Below, in pieces: positions 35,734 to 43,997 of a stretch of DNA of 64,000 nucleotides. Under the pieces are notes generated by a model. It saw only the letters and a program-made list of their open reading frames with translations, was not told the origin of the DNA and ran no database searches. Source of the DNA: Cellvibrio mixtus subsp. mixtus J3-8 (lineage in GTDB: Bacteria > Pseudomonadota > Gammaproteobacteria > Pseudomonadales > Cellvibrionaceae); NCBI RefSeq assembly GCF_000766945.1, contig NZ_KN266212.1, forward strand, positions 170,541-234,540. The letters run 5' to 3'. Each line of letters starts with the position of its first letter. Within the stretch, counting starts at the first letter, position 1. A program made the position numbers and the translations under genes.

Positions 35734-36657
35734 TTACGATTTTCCGTTTTTTATTTCTGTGTAAAGCCAGCGTACAAAACGTTCCGTACTTTGCGGGGTT
35801 ACACCGTCCACTTTTGCATCAAATTCTTTGGTTGGATTTAATGCGAGCACTTCTTCCACAGTTTTTCCTTGTGCAACAAGCGGGGAAATTTTGTCGCGTG
35901 CGGCCAGAATCAAATCGCGCGCAGCAATAAGGCCATTGCGGTCGGTAATCGGGCCGTGGCCGGGAATGATTTTGGTTTTGGGGCCGGCGCGGCCAATAGT
36001 TGCACCGAGGCCATCCAGAATCCCGCGCAATGTGCCGCCATTGGTTAAATCAACCACAGGGTAGCCAGTTGAACGGAAGTAGTCACCGGTAGCCAAGGCA
36101 TCTTGTTTGGTAAATTGCACCAGGGTATCACCGTCGGTGTGGGCAACACGAATAGGAATCAAACGAACTTCTTCATTATTAATATGCAGGGTCACTTGAT
36201 TGTCGTAAGTAATAACTGGCAATGCTTTGGCGGGCGCGGGTTTACCGGGTGTGCCATCAGGCGCGGGATTGGGGTTCGCCAAGCGCGCACGCAGCTGATC
36301 GCGACTAAAAAGAATGGCCCCCTGTTTGGCAAAATTTTCGTTGCCACCGGTATGATCGCCGTGTACATGGGTATTCACCAGATAACGTATTGGCTGGTTG
36401 GAAATCTTTTTTAATGCAGCAACTAATTTGTCGGTGAGGGGAGCGAATTGTGAATCCACTAAAAATATACCATCCGGCCCGGTGAGGGCGCTGATCGTTC
36501 CGCCCGCACCTTCCAGGGTATAAAGGTTGTCACCGATTTTATTGGTTTTTATTTCTACCGTATTGTAATCAATTTGCTGTTGTTGGGCCTGGGCACTGGC
36601 AATAAAAAATAGCGCTGCTGTTAAGGTGAAAAGCGTTTTACGCTTGATGGGTGACAT
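35734..36657 (-). CDS. Periplasmic metallo-beta-lactamase-fold hydrolase
   Basis: 307 residues from ATG 36657, with GGAG 9 nt upstream; the frame extends to 36696 but the signal peptide fits this start (TLFTLTAALFFIASAQAQ). The zinc-binding motif is complete: NTHVHGDHTGG (His-x-His-x-Asp-His), His in RVAHTDGDT, Asp in ALATGDYFRS, and His in IIPGHGPIT. That layout is shared by broad-specificity periplasmic MBL hydrolases, including SoxH/PQQ-associated types; it is not a clear beta-lactamase. The substrate is unknown. A terminator-like dyad lies just downstream. It appears monocistronic. Confidence 0.9.
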   Translation of the reverse strand: MSPIKRKTLFTLTAALFFIASAQAQQQQIDYNTVEIKTNKIGDNLYTLEGAGGTISALTGPDGIFLVDSQFAPLTDKLVAALKKISNQPIRYLVNTHVHGDHTGGNENFAKQGAILFSRDQLRARLANPNPAPDGTPGKPAPAKALPVITYDNQVTLHINNEEVRLIPIRVAHTDGDTLVQFTKQDALATGDYFRSTGYPVVDLTNGGTLRGILDGLGATIGRAGPKTKIIPGHGPITDRNGLIAARDLILAARDKISPLVAQGKTVEEVLALNPTKEFDAKVDGVTPQSTERFVRWLYTEIKNGKS

Positions 36658-36727
36658 AGAGAAGCTCCGTTTTTCAATTAAAGGTAAAGGCATCATGGAT
36701 TGAATGGATTTTTACTATTTTAAAGTC

Positions 36728-36757
36728 AAAAAAAATCCCACGACCTTGTGGGATTTT
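36728..36757 (-). terminator. Rho-independent terminator with no obvious gene upstream
   Basis: Read on the minus strand: AAAATCCCAC, loop AAGGTC, GTGGGATTTT, ending in a run of eight T. A second terminator for the DUF1501 gene lies 212 bp further upstream, so this one may end a separate short transcript. Confidence 0.75.
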
Positions 36758-36968
36758 CGACGCACGACTTAGTGAGTTCGATACTTTACTTGTGTGTACG
36801 ATTGGATTATGGCAGCGATAATTGGCGCAAAGCAAATGGTTACTTAGATTTTTATCAGCAATAACCATTGCATGTGGTTATAAGCTTTAATGGATTTTCT
36901 TTGGTAATTTTTTTGTGTGGACTAAATAAAAACACAAGGTGTTTTGGTGGGTTCTTCTTTGCCTTGAT

Positions 36969-37003
36969 AAAAAAGCCGCCCGGTATATAGCTACACGGAC
37001 GGC
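36969..37003 (-). terminator. Rho-independent terminator of the DUF1501 operon
   Basis: Read on the minus strand: GCCGTCCG pairs with CGGGCGGC (one G-U) and six T follow. It lies 118 bp past the DUF1501 stop. Confidence 0.75.
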
Positions 37004-37120
37004 CTGGAGGAAAGTTTTCGTTTTGCTCATCGTTCGTTTTTATCACTCGTTTCTTTTTACCACTCGTTCCTTAATCGGTGATGGTGAAGACCTAAAAATA
37101 TTAACAAAACGTTCGATGTG

Positions 37121-38563
37121 TTAAGCCAGCAATTCTTTAACGACTTTTCCATACACTACGGTCGGCCGTTCGGAGCGACCATTTTGCAGGAAGGTTGTTT
37201 TCAAGTGATTCAACCCGAGCAAATGCAATACGGTTGCATGCAAATCATAGGTGTCGACAACATTTTCACCCACTGCGCGCAAACCTACTTCATCCGTTTC
37301 ACCGTAAGTGAAGCCCGCTTTCACACCGCCACCGGCCAGCCATTGGGTGTAGCCCCACGGATTGTGATCGCGCCCGTTACCACTTTGTCCATACGAAGTA
37401 CGGCCAAATTCTGAAGTCCATACAATCAAGGTTGAATCCAATAAACCACGTGATTTCAAATCTTCCAGCAAACCGGCGATAGGCTTATCAACGGCGCGTG
37501 CATGTTTGCCGTGATTTTCATCGAGACTATTGTGGGCATCCCAGTTGCGATTTTCGCCGCGGATTTCCAAATCACCGGAGATTACCTGGATAAAACGCAC
37601 TCCGCGTTCCGCCAGCCGGCGTGCACGCAATAAATTTGCGCCGTAGCCTTTACTGACTTCATCATTAAGCCCGTAAAGCTCTTTAGTTGCATCGCTTTCT
37701 TTACTGATATCTACGGCTTCAGGTGCTGCGATTTCAATGCGCGATGCCAATTCATAAGAACGGTTGCGTGCTTGCAATTCAGTATCATGCGCGTAATCGG
37801 CGTAGCCATGGCGATTCAGTTTATTTAACAAACTTAAACTGTTGCGCTGTTGTTCCGCCGAGAAATTTTCCGGGCGTTCCAAATGCAGAATGGGCGAATC
37901 GCCCGGACGAAATGGAGTACCTTGATAAACAGCGGGTAAAAATCCGGAGGTCCAGTTGGCGCTGCCGCCGCGCGGTTCTTTTTGATCACTGTAAAGTGCA
38001 ACGTAAGACGGCAAATCCGGATTAGCTGAACCTAATGCATAATTAATCCATGCCCCGAGTGTAGGGCGGCCAGGATTCAATGAGCCGGTATTTAATTTCA
38101 AAATAGAAATATCGTGTGTTGCGCCCACAGTCACGCTGGATTTAATAAATGCGAGTTTATCGGCGTGGTTAGCGAGGTTGGGCAATAAATCAGAAAACCA
38201 GGCACCGCTTTCTCCGTATTGTTTCCAGCTGCGATTGGAAGCGTACAGTTTTCCCGTGCCGCCGCGAATTGCAACGTTAAGTCCTTTTAAAAAGGATGGC
38301 GCAATTTCCTGGCCTGCACGTTTGATCAATTCCGGTTTGTAGTCGTACAAATCCAATGTAGACGGTGCACCATTTTGATGTAACCAGATCACAGATTTTA
38401 CTTTAGGTGCAAAATGTGGATTCTTCGGTGCAAGTGGATCTATCAATTCGGATGCCAGTACCGGCGTGGCAAAAAAACCGCCGCCAGGCAGTGCGCTGGT
38501 TAATGCCAAACCGCCCAAACCATAACCGGCTTTCAATAAAAAATCGCGACGTGAATTACTCAT
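37121..38563 (-). CDS. DUF1501 family Tat-exported protein
   Basis: 480 residues. The N-terminus carries a twin-arginine signal (SRRDFLLKAGYGLGGLALTS), predicting Tat export. The body belongs to DUF1501 (PF07394), an alkaline-phosphatase-like fold: VIWLHQNGAPSTLDLYDYKP near the start, RRLAERGVRFIQVISGD, HNSLDENHGKHARAVDKPIA, LIVWTSEFGRT and GRDHNPWGYTQWLAGGGVKA with metal-ligand-like Asp and His. In planctomycetes and other groups such genes stand next to DUF1549/DUF1553 cytochrome-like proteins, as here, where the partner lies 38 bp upstream. The role is thought to be in degradation of sulfated or complex glycans, but no biochemical function is established. Confidence 0.92.
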   Translation of the reverse strand: MSNSRRDFLLKAGYGLGGLALTSALPGGGFFATPVLASELIDPLAPKNPHFAPKVKSVIWLHQNGAPSTLDLYDYKPELIKRAGQEIAPSFLKGLNVAIRGGTGKLYASNRSWKQYGESGAWFSDLLPNLANHADKLAFIKSSVTVGATHDISILKLNTGSLNPGRPTLGAWINYALGSANPDLPSYVALYSDQKEPRGGSANWTSGFLPAVYQGTPFRPGDSPILHLERPENFSAEQQRNSLSLLNKLNRHGYADYAHDTELQARNRSYELASRIEIAAPEAVDISKESDATKELYGLNDEVSKGYGANLLRARRLAERGVRFIQVISGDLEIRGENRNWDAHNSLDENHGKHARAVDKPIAGLLEDLKSRGLLDSTLIVWTSEFGRTSYGQSGNGRDHNPWGYTQWLAGGGVKAGFTYGETDEVGLRAVGENVVDTYDLHATVLHLLGLNHLKTTFLQNGRSERPTVVYGKVVKELLA

Positions 38564-38601
38564 AATATTTTCCTTTTAAAAATCGTTTAATGAAATTGAA
38601 A

Positions 38602-40948
38602 TTAGAGCCGATAAGCAAATTCATTGGAGTTTGCTACGGTATGGACCAAATCAACCAGGGCCGCCGCCCGGATCGGGTCAACGCCGTTCACATCTTTCAA
38701 GCCCGTGGGTTGGTTGATTGCCAGCGTTCCGGAAATGGCTTTTTCGCGAATAATTTTTTCCTGGTCATTCAGATAAGCTTGCAATAACTTACGTTCTGCT
38801 TTGTCAGGTTTACGCGCAAACAGAATCTGGTAGAGGCGATCAAGTTGCGCTTTTTCATTTTTTCCGCCCTCCGAAATAACACGCCCCGCCAGCGCTTGCG
38901 ATAAACCAAATACAATATCGCTGTGATAAAGCGTGAGTGCTTGCAATGGTGTCGTGGTGACATCGCGTTTGCTATGCACTTCCTGGGTGCCAGCCAGATC
39001 AAATGTTTGCAGTAATGGATAGGGCACACTGCGACGGTTGAAGATATAAAGGCTGCGGCGATAGAAATCCGCACTGTCGGCAGAAGTTTTCCAGAACGGT
39101 TGGCCATCGGTATTGGAATTACCCGTTACGAGGTTGGAAGGAATTGGCGGGAACACACCCGGCCCACCTTGCTTGTCATTTAATTTGCCTGCTGCAACCA
39201 GGAGTGAATCGCGAATTTGTTCTGCTTCAAGGCGTTTGCGTGGAAACAACGCGAGCAATTTATTATCCGGGTCAAGTTTTCGCACCTCTTCATCGCGTTC
39301 CGCTGAGGATTGGCGATACACGCTGGATAATAAAATCTGGCGATGTAATTGTTTTACGCTCCAGCCTTCCTTCACAAAATGGGCGGCAAGGTAATCGAGT
39401 AATTCCGGGTGTGTAGGTTTGCCGCCGGCGCGGCCAAAGTCGCTGACAGTATCTACAATACCGCGCGCAAAATATTGCTCCCAAACACGGTTAACAAACA
39501 CGCGCGCGGTCAGCGGATTTTTTTCGCTGGTAATCCAGTTTGCCAGTGCCGTGCGACGACCGGATGAAGTCGCAGTAGGAACTATCACCGGTTTTTCGCT
39601 GGTAATACTTTCCGGAAATGCCGGTTGCACTTCTTCCAATGGGCGTTCTTGTATTCCACCAAAATAAACGAATGTCGGTGGTGCATCAGCATGCCCCAAT
39701 TCTGTTGCAGCAGAAAGATAAAGCGAACCTTGTGGTTTTAATCGCGTTGCTATTTCGCGACCTTGCTTGCGCAGCTTGTCGTATTGCTTCCACAAGTCTA
39801 CGTGTTTTGGATTGTAATCCGGTGCGGTTTTATCGGTGGAGGTATCCTGTAAATAACCTGCGAGGCGATCATCATCAACGTATGGACCGTAATAATTATT
39901 AATCCAGCGATCATGGGCATTCCATTCGCTTTGGGGTTTGTTAAGTGATACCAACGTATCCTTATCATAACGCTCTTTTAGGTATTTACTGGCTTGCTCG
40001 CGCACAGGATCTATCAGTGCTTTTTTCGCGGCATTGATTGGTGCAATTTCCGCTTCGTATTTTGCTGCGGCTTCTTTGTAAGCAATTTCCTGCGCACCTA
40101 TTGCGGCTGGAATATCATCGCGTACGCTGGTGTTGGCAAAGAATGCTTGTAATGCGAAATAATCTTTTTGCGAAATTTTATCGAGCTTGTGATTGTGGCA
40201 GCGCGCGCACTCAACAGTTTGGCCGAGGAAAACTTTTCCGACAGTGTCGGTAATATCAGTCGTGTGCTGGTATTTTTTCTGGACCAGGTTGCGGCCATTC
40301 GGATTGTCGGGAAAGCTGCGCAGAAATCCGGTAGCAATCAAAGCTTCCTGGCGTTCTGGCCACAATTCATCGCCGGCAAGTTGTTCCTGGATAAATTGAT
40401 TGAACGGTTTGTCCTGGTTAAATGCGTTAACCACGTAATCGCGGTAACGCCAGAGATTCGGACGTGTTTCATCATTATCAAAGCCGCCACTATCGGCATA
40501 GCGCGCCAAATCCAGCCAGCGGCGTGCCTGGCGTTCGCCGTAATGGGGCGATGCGAGTAATCGATCAACGAGTTTTTCATAGGCTTGCGATGAGTGATCA
40601 GCTTCAAATGCTTTTACTTCCTCCGGCGTTGGAATTACACCCCAGGCATCCAATGTCGCCCGCCGGATAAAAGTACCGCGATCAGTATCCACTGACGGTT
40701 TGATTTTTTTTTTCTTCCAGTTTGGCAAGGATAAATGCATCAATGGGTGTGCGTACCCAGGATGAATGTGCCGGTGTGGGAACCTCACTATTTTTTACCG
40801 GTTGCCATGACCAGGGTAAACGCGATTTTTGCTTTTCCGTTAACACGGGAACATTCGCGTGTATGGAATCTGCAGGTGGCTTTCCTGTCTGGGCCATCGC
40901 CACGGATGTGAGACTAAAAAGCGCGATGAAAATGACCGTTCTTTTCAC
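38602..40948 (-). CDS. DUF1549/DUF1553 (PSCyt2-PSD1) secreted protein, frameshifted in an A10 run
   Basis: One gene split into two frames. The first part (40948 to 40682, 88 residues) has a signal peptide (TVIFIALFSLTSVAMAQ) and the start of a PSCyt2 domain, WVRTPIDAFILAKLEEKK, then runs to a stop. The second part, from a frame entered at the run of ten A (coding strand, 40713-40704), continues IKPSVDTDRGTFIRRATLDA and GVIPTPEEVKAFE, as the family requires. Deleting one A restores a single 781-residue protein. The rest is normal: CARCHNHKLDKISQKDYFAL with a CxxCH-type motif, then the PSD1 domain (NPLTARVFVNRVWEQYFARG, GKPTHPELLDYLAAHFV, LLSSVYRQSS, PLQALTLYHSDIVFGLSQAL). The shift may be a sequencing error, a real lesion, or corrected by slippage. 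The DUF1501 partner follows. Confidence 0.85.
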
Positions 40949-41562
40949 TCTTGGCTCTCCTTTCTTTATATTCAGATGATAAGAATCGTTTACGTGGATG
41001 CTAAAAAATTTTCGGGCACGGAATTAAATACGGAAATGTGTCCTGCCGTTGAGGGAGGGGTTTTTGCAGTAACCGTGCCAGTAGATTTTTAGTTATTTTT
41101 GCAGCAGTGCGTTGTTGGTTTTTAAAAAATAGCGCTATTGCTATAGCAACAAAAAATGGCTTGTATGCCAAACTTTAAAAAAATTGAGCCGTTATAAACA
41201 TTTAAAAAAAGAAGAGTGATTTTTTTTACACTGTTGGCTAAGCAGAACTGGCACCAAACTATTGCCCCTAAGCTAACAATACTGTTGCCAGGGTGTTTTT
41301 GTTGATGCAAACCGGTTGAGGAACGGGTGAGTTTTGCGCACCTGTGATCAGTGTTTCTGATCACGGGTAAATGTTGCATGCAGTAAAAATATATTGGAGG
41401 TCAACATTCCCGCGTGTTCAATCCGGGAGTTATTTGATTGGCCTGTAACCATTACTCTGCCAATGGCGGCCGGATATCAATGCCATTGAGTGTCGATAAT
41501 TGTTTTTTTGCGGATAACTATGATGGATAGGGTAAAAAGCGGATGGGCAATAGCACTAATTA
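40949..41562. other. 614-bp intergenic region, no gene supported
   Basis: This lies between the frameshifted gene and tetR, both on the minus strand. It holds the promoter of the DUF1549/DUF1501 pair. The only clear structure is a hairpin at 41341-41367, CCTGTGATCAG-TGTTT-CTGATCACGGG, without T-run. Frames of up to 85 codons exist on the minus strand but show no ribosome binding site or known domain. Confidence 0.5.
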
Positions 41563-42171
41563 TTATGCAGGTGTTCGCAATGTATCAATGTATTCGTTTA
41601 ATGTACCAAATAAATCAGCGAGTAATTGCGGCGCTTGCATGCATTTGGCCGCACCGATAATCCCCTGGTAGCTTGCCATAATGAACATCGCAATCTTACC
41701 CGGGTTAATATCCTTACGGACCAGCCCTTGCTGTTGGCCTTGCTCAAGTGCGGCGAATATTGATCCATGAATTGTCGCCATAATTTTTTCCAACCGCTCA
41801 TGGAAGCCTTTATCAATAGATGCCATCTCCTGGTTTAAATTATTGAGTGGGCACCCTTTAAAATGAATTTCATTTTTATAAACATCGGCTTTCCATAAAA
41901 ACAGTTGTTGGATTGCTGTGAGTGGATTGGGGTATTTTGAAGAAAATTCTGACCAGTTTGCTTTGACGTGCTCCAGCAAAATCTCATCAACGACGGCATA
42001 ACCCAACGCAAGTTTGTTGGGAAAGTGATAATAGAGCGCGCCTTTTGCCAACTGTGTTTTTTGCAATATGGTTTCGATGCGCATCCCCTGATAGCCGTTT
42101 TCATAAATCTCTTCCTGGGCAGCTTCCAGAATTCGGGCGCGGGTATGTTCAGCATTGCGTTCAATGGGCAT
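41563..42171 (-). CDS. TetR/AcrR family transcriptional regulator
   Basis: 202 residues from ATG 42171; a TTG at 42192 would add seven. The N-terminal helix-turn-helix is canonical: TRARILEAAQEEIYENGYQG, then IETILQKTQLAKGALYYHFP and NKLALGYAVVDEIL. The C-terminal ligand domain has the conserved pattern KGCPLNNLNQEMAS and AMFIMASYQGIIGAAKCMQ of the TetR_C_11/16-type subgroup related to QacR/AcrR regulators. A palindromic operator, ACCGACCA-CA-TGGTCGGT, lies about 100 bp upstream in the divergent promoter region, so it probably represses itself and possibly the VIT-family gene on the other strand. The inducing ligand is unknown. Confidence 0.93.
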   Translation of the reverse strand: MPIERNAEHTRARILEAAQEEIYENGYQGMRIETILQKTQLAKGALYYHFPNKLALGYAVVDEILLEHVKANWSEFSSKYPNPLTAIQQLFLWKADVYKNEIHFKGCPLNNLNQEMASIDKGFHERLEKIMATIHGSIFAALEQGQQQGLVRKDINPGKIAMFIMASYQGIIGAAKCMQAPQLLADLFGTLNEYIDTLRTPA

Positions 42172-42273
42172 GGTGTTCTCGTGGGCCAGCAAGAAATATG
42201 TTGGCAGTTAATTATTATTGATAGCTGGAATATTTATAGGGATAGTTTGAAATATCGATTTGATCAATTTTAA

Positions 42274-42291
42274 ACCGACCACATGGTCGGT
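42274..42291. promoter_or_regulatory. Palindromic operator, probably for the adjacent TetR regulator
   Basis: ACCGACCA, two-base centre CA, TGGTCGGT: perfect 8-bp arms. The ACCGACC half-site is common in operators of TetR-family repressors. It sits between the divergent tetR-type and VIT-family genes. Confidence 0.75.
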
Positions 42292-42378
42292 AGGCATTAA
42301 ATAGTAAGGCTGTTTGGCTTGTCAATAACAACGAATTGCACAACGCGGTGGATCTGTTTTATCAATATGTGGCATTGC

Positions 42379-42399
42379 ATATAACCATATTGGTTATAT
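42379..42399. promoter_or_regulatory. Second palindromic site upstream of the VIT-family gene
   Basis: ATATAACCA, centre TAT, TGGTTATAT: perfect 9-bp arms, ending 37 bp before the start codon. It is unlike the TetR-type site and may bind a second regulator, for example a metal-responsive one. Its factor is unknown. Confidence 0.55.
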
Positions 42400-42435
42400 C
42401 ATTTAGCCCATACCAAATATTACCGGGGAAATATA

Positions 42436-43131
42436 ATGCCGCATCGCCATCACGAACGTCACAGATCCCAGCACTCAGGCTGGCTACGCGCAGCGGTTTT
42501 AGGGGCGAATGATGGAATTATTTCCACGGCAAGTTTAATGATGGGAATGGTAACGGCTGGTGTTTCAGGCTCTACGATTTTATTAAGTGGAGTTGCTGGT
42601 TTGGTTGCCGGCGCGATGAGCATGGCTGCAGGCGAATACGTATCGGTACGCTCACAAGCTGATACCGAAGCGGCAGACCTTGCACGGGAAACTCACGAGC
42701 TTGAAACAAACCCCGGCGGCGAACATCGCGAATTGGAAGAAATTTATGTTGCGCGCGGATTGGAGCGCGACCTTGCACGTGAAGTTGCCAGACAATTAAT
42801 GGCACACGATGCACTCGGTGCCCATGCGCGCGACGAGTTGGGTATTACTGATATTTTCGCCGCACGTCCCCTGCAAGCTGCACTGACATCCGCGTTAACT
42901 TTTTCAGTGGGCGCGTTTATTCCGTTAGTGGTGGTGTTATTACACCCCGCTGAATATATTGCATTTGCAATCAGCTCAATATCGTTAATTGCGCTGGCTA
43001 TGCTCGGTGGATTAGCTGCAAAAGTTGGTGGAGCGAATGTGTTTGCCGGTGCTGTACGCGTAGGTTTTTGGGGCGCAGCGGCTATGGCATTGACCGCTGC
43101 GGCAGGGCATTTGTTTGGCGCGGTGGTTTAA
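42436..43131 (+). CDS. VIT1/CCC1 family iron or manganese transporter
   Basis: 231 residues with a His-rich start (MPHRHHERHRSQHSG), then the family motif GWLRAAVLGANDGIISTASL and MSMAAGEYVSVRSQADTEAA, which carries the Gly-Glu-Tyr region of VIT1-type vacuolar iron transporters. A soluble, charged domain (about 70-140: HELETNPGGEHRELEEIYVA, RGLERDLAREVARQLMAHDA) is followed by ALTSALTFSVGAFIPLV and two to three further segments. Bacterial members move Fe(II) or Mn(II). Two palindromes lie upstream, so control by the adjacent TetR and perhaps a metal sensor is likely. GGGGAAAT precedes the ATG. It is convergent with a glutamine amidotransferase gene. Confidence 0.93.
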   Translation: MPHRHHERHRSQHSGWLRAAVLGANDGIISTASLMMGMVTAGVSGSTILLSGVAGLVAGAMSMAAGEYVSVRSQADTEAADLARETHELETNPGGEHRELEEIYVARGLERDLAREVARQLMAHDALGAHARDELGITDIFAARPLQAALTSALTFSVGAFIPLVVVLLHPAEYIAFAISSISLIALAMLGGLAAKVGGANVFAGAVRVGFWGAAAMALTAAAGHLFGAVV

Positions 43132-43146
43132 TATTTTTATCGGCAT

Positions 43147-43839
43147 TTATTTATCAAAGATATGCGCAATCACTTCGCTCATGGCGCGATTAATCCGCGC
43201 AAAACGCCGGGCATCGGCCAGCATAAAACTGGCGGGTTGGGTATAGCGCGAGCCATCGATATCTTCTGCACAATGTTCAATTAATGCAGCTGCCGAGGCA
43301 GGTGTGGTTTCCAGGTGAAACTGGAAACCGTATACCTGATCATTTAAAGCATAAGCCTGGTTTAAACAACCTTCGCTGCGCGCGATGTGCAATGCACCAG
43401 GGGGAATGGCAAAGGTATCCCCATGCCAGTGAAACACTTCCGGGTATTTCGCCAGGATTTGGGCGATAGGATGGGCATTTGCTTCAGGTAAAATCTGCAA
43501 CGGTAACCAGCCGATTTCTTTGTTAGCATTTCGTGTGACTTTACCACCCAATACATCAGCAATTAATTGCGCCCCCAGGCAAATACCGATCACGATTTTT
43601 CCCGCATGAATCGCTTCCTTGATCAGGATTTTTTCATCAGCCAGCCAGGGATAAATTGCCTCGTCATAAATTCCCATAGGGCCACCCATAACGACCAATG
43701 CATCAAAACTGTGCACGTCCGGTGCTTTGTCGCCGCGATACCAGTGGGTGGTATTGAGTACATAGCCACGAGCAATGAAGTCATTGGCCATGCTGCCAAT
43801 ATCTTCAAAGGGGACATGTTGTAAGCTGTGGATGCGCAT
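43147..43839 (-). CDS. Class I glutamine amidotransferase domain protein
   Basis: 230 residues, one GATase-1 domain. The catalytic Cys lies in IVIGICLGAQLIADVLGGKV, the His in VYGFQFHLETTP with the third-residue acid Glu after it; the oxyanion region is VVMGGPMGIYDE. The protein resembles free-standing GMP-synthase-like amidotransferases (YfeJ/GuaA_1 class) rather than a subunit of a synthase, as no ammonia-acceptor domain is adjacent. It hydrolyses glutamine and passes ammonia to an unknown partner, or acts on gamma-glutamyl compounds. It is cytoplasmic. GGAG precedes the ATG at 43839. It is divergent from rhlB. Confidence 0.92.
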   Translation of the reverse strand: MRIHSLQHVPFEDIGSMANDFIARGYVLNTTHWYRGDKAPDVHSFDALVVMGGPMGIYDEAIYPWLADEKILIKEAIHAGKIVIGICLGAQLIADVLGGKVTRNANKEIGWLPLQILPEANAHPIAQILAKYPEVFHWHGDTFAIPPGALHIARSEGCLNQAYALNDQVYGFQFHLETTPASAAALIEHCAEDIDGSRYTQPASFMLADARRFARINRAMSEVIAHIFDK

Positions 43840-43997
43840 AAAAAACTCCTTGAACCGGGCGAGTAGGCATAAGCAGGCATCGATTATGCAGAAATCCAGC
43901 CAGTTTGGCTGTTTATTCCGTAAGTTACCGTCGCAAGGCGGCGGATTACCTGGGGATTCGTGTATACTTCGGCCATTATTTGTGCGTTATAACTGTG

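Noticed and set aside
36674..36868. 64-codon minus-strand frame across the orphan terminator
   Set aside because: It spans an intrinsic terminator hairpin and has no ribosome binding site or family match.
40682..40948. Reading the 88-residue frame as a separate small secreted protein
   Set aside because: Its sequence is the exact N-terminal start of the DUF1549 domain that continues in the next frame.
41122..41379. 85-codon minus-strand frame in the gap before tetR
   Set aside because: Spans a hairpin, AT-rich, no ribosome binding site and no known domain.
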